7,159 nucleotides of DNA from Bacteroidia bacterium (GCA_023254645.1 JALRLA010000138.1:1-7159), one strand, 5' to 3'. Counted from the first letter of the stretch, positions 1 to 7,006 are shown. Program-made: numbers and translations. The notes: generated from the sequence alone by a model not told the origin.

Positions 1-2149
1 AGATGGTCACGTCAGGGCCGGCATTGGCCACCACCGTGTCGTTCACAAACAACTCCATCGTATCCGAGCGCTGGCACAGCCACTTGGTCTCAGTCACCGT
101 TACGCGGTACTTGCCCGCTACGTTGATCTCGATCTTCTGGGTCGTATCCATCGTGCTCCACAAATACTTCACCGTGTCGTTATGGCCCGCGTCCAATACC
201 ACGCTCTCATACGTACAAATGCGCTGGTCCGGGCCGATATCTAAAGATGGAAGGGGTTTGAGGAATACCTGTACCGTATCGCGGAGTTTGCATCCGTCGC
301 CATCGATGACCAAGACGCTCAATACGCTGTCGCGGTCTATAGGAGTCATGCTCAAGGTTTCCAAGGTATCTTGAACTTGGGAATACTGCGCGGTCCAATT
401 CGGGCTCAGTACATATTCACCGGTCATAGTGTCGATACCCGATGACAAGATGGGAACACGGTACCACTTGTATTGGTAAGAGGGCTTAGCATTACTGACA
501 TCAGCGGTCAAGGTCAAGTTCGTGCCGTAGCAAGCGAAGGTATCGGCCATGGCCAGTACCACCTTGGGTGGATCAGGCACATCAATGGTATCGCGGTAAA
601 TGGTTGGGCAATTGAAGGGATTGTTGACCGTGTGAACGACAATGTACTTTCCGCCTTTGGTGAACACCATGGTGTCCTTCTGCTTTGCGGAATAAAAGAT
701 TTCGTTCAAACCTGTGCTGTCTCGAACGCTCCATTTGAACTGGGCTACGCCTTCAAAATCATTGCCAATGGTAGCGGCAAATGCCATACGACCACAGGTC
801 AATTGGGTATAGGTTCTCGTATCGGTCGCCCGCGGATTCACCTTTATCTTGAATCCCCGAATACCAATGGAAGGCTTGGGGCAATGCTCGTCATTGACTT
901 GAACCGTAAACGAATAGGCAATGTCAGAGGCCATACCCACGGCTGGAGTCCAGTCAAAGGTCGCAAAGGCCAAACGCCCGTTTTTGTAATTGGCCTTGGA
1001 AGCCACCGTGAACGTTGCCCCAGGAATACCCGCATTCCACGAAATGGAGGTGGTATCGGGAACGGTTTGGTAGGGCGAGAAGGTCTCGTCGTCTGTGTAA
1101 ATTTTAAAATTGATGTTTTCCCCCTCACAAACTTTGTAGGTATAGGGGCCTTCAATGGTTGGAGCCTTGTTGTAGCCGCAATCGTCTTTGACCACAATTT
1201 GGATGTCTCGACGGGTTTTGCCTACCCATCGCCAGACGCCGGCCGTGTCTTTTCGCCATTCAACCATCTCTACCACCAATACAGCTACCTCGTCGCACTT
1301 GGTAGGTGTAAAAATGAAGTCTCCTTGACCCGTATCAAAGAAGGTACCACGCGGAGGCTTGGTCTTGGTATTGGGGGTGCACTTGATGGTAGTGGGAGGG
1401 ATGCAATAGGGCGTAACCGGATACTTGTAACTGAATGGGGAACTGTAATTCACCGAAGTATTGGGAATACCCGAAAGAGCTGGGGCTAAACGATAAGATA
1501 TGGAATCGTAATCAACCGTATCCAAAGCCCCGTTGTTGTAGTAAAAGGCCTGGTTGCAACAGGCATAACCGATAGGGGTATTGGTCAACTGAGGTGAGGT
1601 GTTGCACTTGTTGCTCGACTTGTTGATGTTGCATACGTTGATCGAAGCCGTGGTCCAGAAATCAGCCCAAGTCGCCCCGGTGGTGATGGCCGCGTTTCGG
1701 CAACATTGATTGTAAGCAAAGTTGATTTCGCAATAACTAGTACCCAATCCCACCGTCGAAAACGGGGCCTTCGTGATGTCAATGGTGGCCTCCATGGTAT
1801 GCTCCTCCACTCCTTCTCCCGTGTAGCTGGTGTTTTGAGGATTGCAAGGGCTATTGGCCGTTGAACAGCGCGGGGTAATGTCCCGAATACCCGTTCTCGA
1901 AAGCGAGATGGAATAGCGACTGCTGGACATGCTGCCGTTGTTACCGGCATACCAATACAATTGGCTCCAGCTCACCGGGGCGCTGGCGCCGCGGCAGTCA
2001 CGGTAGAACTTAATGATTATCTTGTACTTTCCATTACCCAGGCACTGATAACTCAAATCAGAACCCATGACGTGGTCGGCACGGCCTGAAGAGTGGTATC
2101 CGCAGAGAAAAACCAAGCCTAGAAAAAGCGCTTTGAACCAATTGGACAT
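1..2149 (-). CDS. Large secreted Cys-rich / Ig-PKD-like surface protein, N-terminal part (C-terminus beyond window)
   Basis: An uninterrupted minus-strand frame runs from ATG at 2149 to the left edge: 716 codons plus one base, no stop. Residues 1-24 look like a signal peptide (hydrophobic F5-C16, likely cut after SGRA), so the product should be exported. Residues 25-330 form a Cys-rich region beginning ADHVMGSDLSYQCLGNGKYK, with YRDC, PCNPQNT, EEHTMEATIDI and CCRNAAITTG stretches and two CC pairs (149-150, 197-198). I recognise this as the N-terminal region of giant Bacteroidota 'gliding-motility-associated' or PKD-type proteins. Residues 335-440 resemble a cadherin/PKD-like beta domain (GIPGATF, FDWTP, YSFTVQVNDEHC). 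An Ig-like repeat follows near 636-705 (IGPDQRIC, YLWSTMDTTQ, AGKYRVTVT), and another starts at ANAGPDVTI. By analogy the missing end should carry more repeats and a T9SS sorting domain. A surface or adhesion role is inference. No ribosome-binding site is visible, as is usual in this phylum. Confidence 0.85.
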   Translation of the reverse strand, partial: MSNWFKALFLGLVFLCGYHSSGRADHVMGSDLSYQCLGNGKYKIIIKFYRDCRGASAPVSWSQLYWYAGNNGSMSSSRYSISLSRTGIRDITPRCSTANSPCNPQNTSYTGEGVEEHTMEATIDITKAPFSTVGLGTSYCEINFAYNQCCRNAAITTGATWADFWTTASINVCNINKSSNKCNTSPQLTNTPIGYACCNQAFYYNNGALDTVDYDSISYRLAPALSGIPNTSVNYSSPFSYKYPVTPYCIPPTTIKCTPNTKTKPPRGTFFDTGQGDFIFTPTKCDEVAVLVVEMVEWRKDTAGVWRWVGKTRRDIQIVVKDDCGYNKAPTIEGPYTYKVCEGENINFKIYTDDETFSPYQTVPDTTSISWNAGIPGATFTVASKANYKNGRLAFATFDWTPAVGMASDIAYSFTVQVNDEHCPKPSIGIRGFKIKVNPRATDTRTYTQLTCGRMAFAATIGNDFEGVAQFKWSVRDSTGLNEIFYSAKQKDTMVFTKGGKYIVVHTVNNPFNCPTIYRDTIDVPDPPKVVLAMADTFACYGTNLTLTADVSNAKPSYQYKWYRVPILSSGIDTMTGEYVLSPNWTAQYSQVQDTLETLSMTPIDRDSVLSVLVIDGDGCKLRDTVQVFLKPLPSLDIGPDQRICTYESVVLDAGHNDTVKYLWSTMDTTQKIEINVAGKYRVTVTETKWLCQRSDTMELFVNDTVVANAGPDVTI

Positions 2150-2279
2150 AAACAGCTTAACAAGCAATAATAGAGACATTTAGCCCTTCTTTGTTTCGTG
2201 CTTAATAATTATACATGCGGCTGACAAATTCACGCCTGCATTTGCAGACCCATTTTGGGCTAGTTATCATTGCATTTCC
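2150..2279. promoter_or_regulatory. Divergent intergenic region between two secreted-protein genes
   Basis: These 130 bp separate two head-to-head start codons (ATG at 2149 minus, ATG at 2280 plus), so promoters for both genes probably lie here. Neither side shows a full Bacteroidota consensus (TTG near -33, TAnnTTTG near -7). Weak candidates are: plus strand TGCATTTG at 2237-2244 (7 of 8 to TAnnTTTG, no TTG at the right distance); plus strand TTGCAG 2242-2247 with TATCAT 2265-2270 at 17-bp spacing, which would leave almost no leader; and minus strand TATAAT at 2213-2208 in an AT-rich patch, without a matching upstream box. No Shine-Dalgarno sequence precedes either ATG. That promoters lie here is inferred from gene arrangement; the individual boxes are uncertain. 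Confidence 0.5.
2236..2247. repeat. Short perfect inverted repeat CTGCA-TT-TGCAG
   Basis: A 12-bp perfect dyad (5-bp arms, 2-bp centre) lies 33 bp before the start of the PNGase F-like gene and overlaps the weak -7-like TGCATTTG. It could be a repressor or activator half-site pair. A palindrome of this length can also occur by chance, and the arms do not extend further (C2235 and A2248 do not pair). A TGCATTT copy recurs at 2271-2277 just before the ATG. Confidence 0.25.
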
Positions 2280-4244
2280 ATGATCAAACAGGCCTTAATT
2301 GTTTTGCTCGCTTGCTTGTCTACAAGCAGTTGGGCAGCCACAGGAGACACCACTGTCATTCGCACCCACAACGATGTATTGATTCAAACCAACCCTGCCG
2401 TCGGGAACACCAAGTATTACGCCTGGGCCCAATTCCCCAAATTGGAACCCGGAAAAACCTACCGCAGTGTTCGAATGGAATTGGACATGCGTTGCCCGAG
2501 CAACTTGTCTTGCGGCGAATGGGATTACCTTAATCACATATTCATTGGCCGCCGCAGAGGCGATTACAACGATACCTTGAACTGGGAAATTGCCCGTTTC
2601 ATCACCCCCTACGGCTTGCAATTTGATAAAAAATGGGGCCACACATGGAATTGGGACTTGAGCGATTTGGAATCCCTATTCCGCGACAGCGTGGAGATTT
2701 ATTACATGCACACCGGTTACGAGGCAAAAAATGACCGCGGATGGATCATCAACATGCGCTTCATCTTGGAAGAAGGACCGCAAGAGCGTCCCATCACTCA
2801 GCTCAGTTACCTGTACCGAGTCAACGCCCCTTATGGCAATGACTCCTTGTTTGCCGCTCGCACCCCTGAACGCAGTTGGGTTAGCGCTGAAAACACCAGC
2901 ACGACCCGCATCAAAATCATTCAAACGGGCCACGGCATGGACAAACCCTCCAACTGCGCCGAATTCTGCCCTCGTCAGCGCTTTTTGTATGTCGATAGCG
3001 TTTGCCAAGACACCTCCTGGGTGTGGAGAGAAGATTGTGGAGCCAACCCCGTATTCCCCCAAGCGGGAACTTGGATATACGACCGGGCGGCTTGGTGCCC
3101 TGGGCAATCGGTAGAGCCCTATCATTTCGAGTTTGCCGACTCAGAAGGCAGTGAACACCGCTTTGATTTGGGCATGGAGAGTTACACCAAAACCAGCGGC
3201 TCTTCCAATTACCAAATCACGGCTTATCGCGTGGAATACAGCGATTACGCTCATGCTCACGACGCCAAGATCACCGACATTTTATCGCCCAGCAGCGACC
3301 CTCAATTCAGCCGCTTCAACCCCATCTGTGGGGAGCCCCAGATTCGAGTAAAAAACAGTGGAAGCGATTCCATCTTCGCCTTGGACATTGAATACGGCAT
3401 AGACGGTGGAACCTTGTCCAACCACTATTGGGCCGGCCGATTGGGAGCAGGAGAAGAAGCCACCATCCAACTTCCCTATTCCATGGATTGGACCCGAACC
3501 AGCGATGAATTCGTCGCCCGCATTACCAAACTAAACGGCCAAGCTGATGAAGATCCCAGCAACAATGAACGCAAGGTGACTCTACCCGCCCAAACCCCAA
3601 CCTTTACAGATCGAGTGGTGGTTTTGTTCCGCACGAACAACGCTCCCATGGAGAACTATTACGAGTTCTTGGATGCTGCGGGTCATGTGATTTACCGCCG
3701 CGATGATTTCACGGCCAAGAACACCATTCACCGCGATACCTTCCAATTCTACAACGGCTGTTTTACCTTCCGATTTGAAGATTCAGGCACTCCCAACCCC
3801 GATTACCCCTTGAACGAAGACGGATTGAGTTGGTGGGCCAACTCAACCGATGGAAGCGGCATTTTGCAATTGCGCGATGCTTGGTCAGGTGGCGTTCTCA
3901 AGGTATTCAACGGTGACTTTGGCACCAATTTGATTCAGCATTTCACCGTCGGATACACGCTAAGTACCGAGAACCCCAAGCCCAAATCAGGAGCTCTGAA
4001 AGTGATTCCCAACCCCTCGCATGACGGATTTGGCGTTGATTTGAGCGACCTAAGTTTGAACCCCAGCAGCCCCGCTGACTTGCAACTGATCAATTTGCAA
4101 GGACAATTGGTCTTGGCAAGACGCTTACAGGGCGGGTATTCTCAACTGCAATGGATTTCCACCCAAGGCCTAGAGCCCGGTGTATATGTCGTGAAATTGC
4201 GCCAAAATGACGACCTTTACAGCCAGAAAATCGTAGTGTATTAA
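2280..4244 (+). CDS. Secreted PNGase F-like glycoamidase with T9SS type A sorting domain
   Basis: 654 aa. Residues 1-20 are a signal peptide (hydrophobic ALIVLLACL, cut near SWAA); LLAC at 9-12 is a weak lipobox alternative. Residues 22-165 and 190-325 match the N- and C-terminal domains of peptide-N-glycosidase F, which cleaves the Asn-GlcNAc amide bond of N-glycoproteins. Compared with the Elizabethkingia enzyme from memory: CPSNLSCGEWD (72-82) corresponds to CPNKTCDEWD, giving D82 for catalytic D60; RFITPYG (106-112) is shared; NCAEFC (225-230) gives E228 for E206; CGANP to DRAAWCPG (253-275) matches CSANP to DRAGWCPG. All three disulfide pairs are thus retained (C72/C78, C226/C230, C253/C273). 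E148 may stand for E118, less certainly. Residues 330-437 look like a CARDB-like beta domain. Residues 441-560 form a further beta module (NGCFTFRFEDSG, SWWAN, FNGDFGTN). Residues 572-654 are a T9SS tail (VIPNPSHDGF, LEPGVYVVKL, QKIVVY). At about twice the size of classic PNGase F, it is probably an extracellular deglycosylase; activity is untested. Confidence 0.88.
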   Translation: MIKQALIVLLACLSTSSWAATGDTTVIRTHNDVLIQTNPAVGNTKYYAWAQFPKLEPGKTYRSVRMELDMRCPSNLSCGEWDYLNHIFIGRRRGDYNDTLNWEIARFITPYGLQFDKKWGHTWNWDLSDLESLFRDSVEIYYMHTGYEAKNDRGWIINMRFILEEGPQERPITQLSYLYRVNAPYGNDSLFAARTPERSWVSAENTSTTRIKIIQTGHGMDKPSNCAEFCPRQRFLYVDSVCQDTSWVWREDCGANPVFPQAGTWIYDRAAWCPGQSVEPYHFEFADSEGSEHRFDLGMESYTKTSGSSNYQITAYRVEYSDYAHAHDAKITDILSPSSDPQFSRFNPICGEPQIRVKNSGSDSIFALDIEYGIDGGTLSNHYWAGRLGAGEEATIQLPYSMDWTRTSDEFVARITKLNGQADEDPSNNERKVTLPAQTPTFTDRVVVLFRTNNAPMENYYEFLDAAGHVIYRRDDFTAKNTIHRDTFQFYNGCFTFRFEDSGTPNPDYPLNEDGLSWWANSTDGSGILQLRDAWSGGVLKVFNGDFGTNLIQHFTVGYTLSTENPKPKSGALKVIPNPSHDGFGVDLSDLSLNPSSPADLQLINLQGQLVLARRLQGGYSQLQWISTQGLEPGVYVVKLRQNDDLYSQKIVVY

Positions 4245-4262
4245 CTGCGCTTCTGCACAGCC

Positions 4263-4832
4263 TTGAACAAGCTCATCATATTTTCTGCCCCTTCCGGTTC
4301 CGGTAAAACCACCGTAGTTAAGCACCTGATGCAGGTCTTGGAACAGCGGTTGGCCTTTTCCATATCGGCCACAACTCGAGAGCCTAGAGCCGGTGAAGTA
4401 AATGGAAGAGAATACCACTTTTTAAAGCTCAGCGACTTTAAAAACCGGATCGATGAGGGTGAGTTTTTGGAACACGAGGAGGTATACGCCGGCATTTTGT
4501 ATGGAACCTTATGGAGCGAAGTCAAGCGTATTTGGGCCGAAGGCAAGGCGGTTGTTTTTGATGTCGATGTCAAAGGTGGATTGAACCTCAAGCGCAAATT
4601 TGGCGATCAAGCCCTGGCCGTATTCTTACGCCCACCCAGCGTAGAGGTCTTGTTGGATCGATTGACCAAACGCAGCACCGAAGTGGAACACCAGCTCAAA
4701 GAACGCATTGCCAAGGCCAATTACGAATTGAGTTTTGAAGACCAATACGACGTCGTCGTGGTCAACGATATCTTGGAAGAGACCTTTGCCAACTGCGAAC
4801 ATTTGGTGGGAGAATTCCTTGATCGTCCCTAA
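4263..4832 (+). CDS. gmk: Guanylate kinase
   Basis: 189 aa, essentially the normal length. The enzyme phosphorylates GMP (and dGMP) to GDP with ATP in the cytoplasm, feeding GTP and (p)ppGpp pools. The P-loop is APSGSGKTT (9-17). The GMP-binding part is SATTREPRAGEVNGREYHF (35-53), followed by EFLEHEEVYAGILYGT (67-82), FDVDVKGG (99-106), the lid region around R133-R149 and VVVNDILEE near the end. The start is a TTG at 4263, giving MNKLIIFSAPSGSGK, as in related enzymes. No ATG exists between the upstream in-frame TAA (4242-4244) and the P-loop; the only other candidate is CTG at 4245. The gene begins 18 bp after the PNGase F-like gene, in the same frame, with no visible terminator or promoter between them, so co-transcription is likely. 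nadD follows after 4 bp. Confidence 0.96.
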   Translation: MNKLIIFSAPSGSGKTTVVKHLMQVLEQRLAFSISATTREPRAGEVNGREYHFLKLSDFKNRIDEGEFLEHEEVYAGILYGTLWSEVKRIWAEGKAVVFDVDVKGGLNLKRKFGDQALAVFLRPPSVEVLLDRLTKRSTEVEHQLKERIAKANYELSFEDQYDVVVVNDILEETFANCEHLVGEFLDRP

Positions 4833-4836
4833 AAAA

Positions 4837-5421
4837 ATGGCCCGCATAGGATTGTATTTTGGAAGCTTCAACCCCATTCACAATGGGCATATACAGGTGG
4901 CTCAATACATCAAGGAAAATGGGGCCTTCGATGAAATCTGGTTTGTTCCTTCACCATTGAACCCGCTGAAAAGCGAAGAAACCCTGATACCGGCTGAAAC
5001 TCGATTGAAATGGGTTCAGGCAGCCCTTGAGGGTGTCAGAGCATTGAGTGTTTCGGATTTGGAATTTCATTTGCCCATACCCTCATACACCTACCAATCG
5101 GCACAAGCATTCGTTCAAAAGTATCCCGATCATGAATTTGCCTTGATCATGGGAGCCGACAATTTGTACAGTTTTCACCGCTGGCAGCACGCCGAAGAAT
5201 TGAGCCAGTTAACGCCGCTTCATGTCTATGCAAGACCTGGACATCCAAAACCCGAGCAAACCCCCTTGCCCTATCAAGCCACCTGGTACGACGCTCCTTT
5301 GTTGGACATTTCTGCTACCCAAATTCGGGAAACCTTGTGGAACGATGACTCCATCAGCGCATGGGTTCCTAGCCCCATCGTATCTGAGGTAACAGCTTTT
5401 TTCGAGAAAGTCAGGCCTTGA
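4837..5421 (+). CDS. nadD: Nicotinate-nucleotide adenylyltransferase
   Basis: 194 aa, typical length. NadD transfers AMP from ATP to nicotinate mononucleotide, making deamido-NAD in the cytoplasm, a step shared by de novo and nicotinate-salvage NAD synthesis. The nucleotidyltransferase signature GSFNPIHNGH is at 9-18 (H15 and H18 of the HxxH-type motif). FVPSPLNPLK (36-45), GADNLYSFHRW (106-116) and the closing ISATQIRE motif (158-165, a variant of ISSTxIR) are all present. The start is ATG 4837, because the signature follows directly; the longer upstream frame only shadows gmk. It sits 4 bp after the gmk stop across a run of seven A (4831-4837), a tight gmk-nadD pair often seen in Bacteroidota. 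Its 3' end overlaps the convergent BASS transporter gene by 11 bp. Confidence 0.96.
   Translation: MARIGLYFGSFNPIHNGHIQVAQYIKENGAFDEIWFVPSPLNPLKSEETLIPAETRLKWVQAALEGVRALSVSDLEFHLPIPSYTYQSAQAFVQKYPDHEFALIMGADNLYSFHRWQHAEELSQLTPLHVYARPGHPKPEQTPLPYQATWYDAPLLDISATQIRETLWNDDSISAWVPSPIVSEVTAFFEKVRP
5411..5421. other. Convergent 3' overlap of nadD and BASS transporter genes
   Basis: The nadD stop TGA (5419-5421, plus) lies inside the BASS gene, and the BASS stop TGA (5413-5411, minus) lies inside nadD, an 11-bp tail-to-tail overlap. No clear hairpin with a T-run is visible on either strand here, so each transcript probably extends antisense into the other gene. Confidence 0.9.
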
Positions 5422-6310
5422 GCTTGGTCAAGCGCTTTTGCCCCTGAACCAGAAGCCAGGCCACTCCATAGGTCAACACGAAAGAATACAAGGCGTAGAC
5501 CAAGGCTGGCTTCTCCATGGTTGAATTCCCCAATTTGTCGCCAGCGATCAACAAGGCCAAGGCCGTGTTGTGCAATCCCACTTCAACCGCGATGGTAATG
5601 CGCGTTTTGAAGGCCAAGCCCATGGGCCAGGCCACCAAAAATCCCAGCAACATACTGAACATGTTCAAGGCGACAACAGCTGGTGTCAGCATCTTGACAT
5701 CGCTCCACATCATGTTGGTGCCTCCGTTCTGGTTGCCCGCTAAAAACTTGAAGGCAAATACTCCTAACAACAACAAGGGCAAGGCCAGGTTCAGTGTATT
5801 TTCTAGTGAGACCATTTTCAATCCTAACTTCAATCTCAGGGCCATTCCTAGCATGGCAGGGAAAACCGTCACCATGAAAATCTCCAACAATGTGGACCAA
5901 AAAGGCAATTCAATCACCTGGCCTTGAGCCAGGAAATATTCCAAAAAGAAGTTGACCAAAATGGGAATGGTAAACAAGGACAACAGAGCGTTGCAAACGG
6001 TCAGAGAGACGGCCAAGGCCACATTTCCTCGAACAAAATAAGAAACCAGATTGGAGGTGATACCACCGGGGCAAACGCTCAAAATCATGATGCCCACTTT
6101 GAGCTCGGGGCTTACGTTGATGAAGTAGGCGATGAGGGCTGCGACCAGAGGGAGCAGCCCCATCTGAGCAAACAAACCAATGGCCAAGGAACGCGGTTGG
6201 TCAAACAGTTGCTGAAAGTCTTCTTTTTTGAGAGACATGCCCAATCCGAACATGATCAAACCCAGAATGAGATTCAGAAGTTCGTTGATATGGGCGCCGA
6301 TGCCACTCAT
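5411..6310 (-). CDS. Bile acid:sodium symporter (BASS) family transporter
   Basis: 299 aa integral membrane protein with about nine or ten hydrophobic segments (roughly 10-26, 42-63, 71-90, 95-122, 139-158, 172-192, 207-230, 237-256, 268-288). BASS proteins couple uptake of organic anions (bile acids in animals; in bacteria compounds such as pyruvate or pantoate) to sodium. The core-domain signature CPGGITSNLVSYFVRGN (80-96) and the second crossover motif EVGLHN (243-248) are clear. By alignment from memory to ASBT of Neisseria meningitidis, Q49, S86, N87, T104 and E243 match sodium ligands, while A100 and H247 replace Ser128 and Gln264. The start is ATG at 6310, which overlaps the lysE-like stop as ATGA; a TTG at 6331 would extend it by 7 residues but is less likely. 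The substrate cannot be read from sequence. Confidence 0.9.
   Translation of the reverse strand: MSGIGAHINELLNLILGLIMFGLGMSLKKEDFQQLFDQPRSLAIGLFAQMGLLPLVAALIAYFINVSPELKVGIMILSVCPGGITSNLVSYFVRGNVALAVSLTVCNALLSLFTIPILVNFFLEYFLAQGQVIELPFWSTLLEIFMVTVFPAMLGMALRLKLGLKMVSLENTLNLALPLLLLGVFAFKFLAGNQNGGTNMMWSDVKMLTPAVVALNMFSMLLGFLVAWPMGLAFKTRITIAVEVGLHNTALALLIAGDKLGNSTMEKPALVYALYSFVLTYGVAWLLVQGQKRLTKLKA
6307..6310 (-). other. ATGA overlap of LysE-like stop and BASS start
   Basis: Read on the minus strand, ATGA contains the BASS start (ATG, 6310-6308) and the LysE-like stop (TGA, 6309-6307). Such overlaps usually go with translational coupling, so the two transporters are probably made from one message. 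Confidence 0.85.
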
Positions 6311-6963
6311 AATGTTTTCAGCAAGGGCCAAAGTACCCGCACGAATTGAACCGCAAAATAGACGCCCAAGGCCACCATCAACAAGCCAAAATAACGGTTG
6401 ATGAAAAAGGACAAACGAAGGTTCAATTTACGTCCCAGAAAATCGCTCAAATACACCTTGCCCAAATCGAGCGAGAACAAGGTCAATAGAATGCTGGCCA
6501 TTTGAACGGCAATGGCCAAGCGCGGATACACCACATAATCGGTACCCACGGTGATGGCACCCATCAAACTGACCCAGAGCACCAAGACAAAGGGATTGAA
6601 CAAATTCAAAACATAACCCTTGAATACATTGGTACTAGTCGAAACCGGCTCATTGAATTTGCGGGCGAATTCAGGGTATCGGGTGAACCATCCGCGAAGA
6701 CCCAAATAGGCAATAGCAGCTGTGGCTACCCCCGAAAAAACGACTTGAACCCATGGCAAAGTGAACAAATCGGCCAGTCCAAAGTAACAGGCGGCCGCCA
6801 CCGTAAATTCACTCAAGAAAATGCCCAAAGCCAAGCGCAGACCGGCACCTCGCCCACCCTGCATACCAGTGTGTATGAGGGTAAAAAAGGAAGGCCCAAA
6901 GCTGAGCACGCCAATGGCCAGCCCGTAGCCAACCCCTTTCGCTATTTCGCCCAGCCAGAACAT
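6307..6963 (-). CDS. LysE/RhtB-family exporter
   Basis: 218 aa membrane protein of normal family length. LysE-superfamily proteins export amino acids or other small solutes across the inner membrane. The N-terminal family block AIGVLSFGPSFFTLIHTGMQ (16-35) is followed by GGRGAGLRLALGIFLSE (36-52); the second block LNLFNPFVLVLW (119-130) is the family's LNP-type motif. About six hydrophobic segments are visible (11-30, 42-62, 72-90, 117-139, 148-168, 190-213). The start is set at ATG 6963; an in-frame TTG at 6987 would add 8 polar residues without support. It lies 43 bp downstream of the IMPase-family gene and overlaps the next gene by 4 bp, suggesting an operon. The exported substrate is unknown, since the family covers lysine, homoserine, threonine and others. 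Confidence 0.87.
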   Translation of the reverse strand: MFWLGEIAKGVGYGLAIGVLSFGPSFFTLIHTGMQGGRGAGLRLALGIFLSEFTVAAACYFGLADLFTLPWVQVVFSGVATAAIAYLGLRGWFTRYPEFARKFNEPVSTSTNVFKGYVLNLFNPFVLVLWVSLMGAITVGTDYVVYPRLAIAVQMASILLTLFSLDLGKVYLSDFLGRKLNLRLSFFINRYFGLLMVALGVYFAVQFVRVLWPLLKTL

Positions 6964-7006
6964 GGGTAAGCGCAAATTAGCCCACAATTGCGCCCCAACA
7001 AAGGAA

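Noticed and set aside
473..1489. Long plus-strand open frame (338 codons, TTG start) opposite the surface-protein gene
   Set aside because: It lies codon-aligned antisense to a continuous frame with signal peptide and recognisable domains. Its translation shows no family features and its composition is a mirror of the real gene.
2676..3125. Minus-strand open frame of 149 codons inside the PNGase F-like gene
   Set aside because: It is antisense to the conserved catalytic region, has no recognisable motif, and is explained by codon bias.
4735..4836. Upstream extension of nadD by 34 codons
   Set aside because: It overlaps the end of gmk out of frame. The nucleotidyltransferase signature begins right after ATG 4837, as in homologues.
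5419..5444. Possible terminator from GCTTG-GT-CAAGC followed by GCGCTTTT
   Set aside because: The loop is too short for a stable hairpin, the T-run is only four bases, and the sequence is coding for the BASS protein.
5924..6349. Plus-strand open frames opposite the BASS and LysE-like genes (also 5517-5927 and 6502-6969)
   Set aside because: They give polar, low-complexity translations that mirror membrane-protein codons; the minus-strand products are clear families.
6970..6980. TAATTTG on the minus strand as a promoter box for the LysE-like gene
   Set aside because: It is one base short of TAnnTTTG and too near the ATG. The 43-bp gap fits an operon with the upstream gene.
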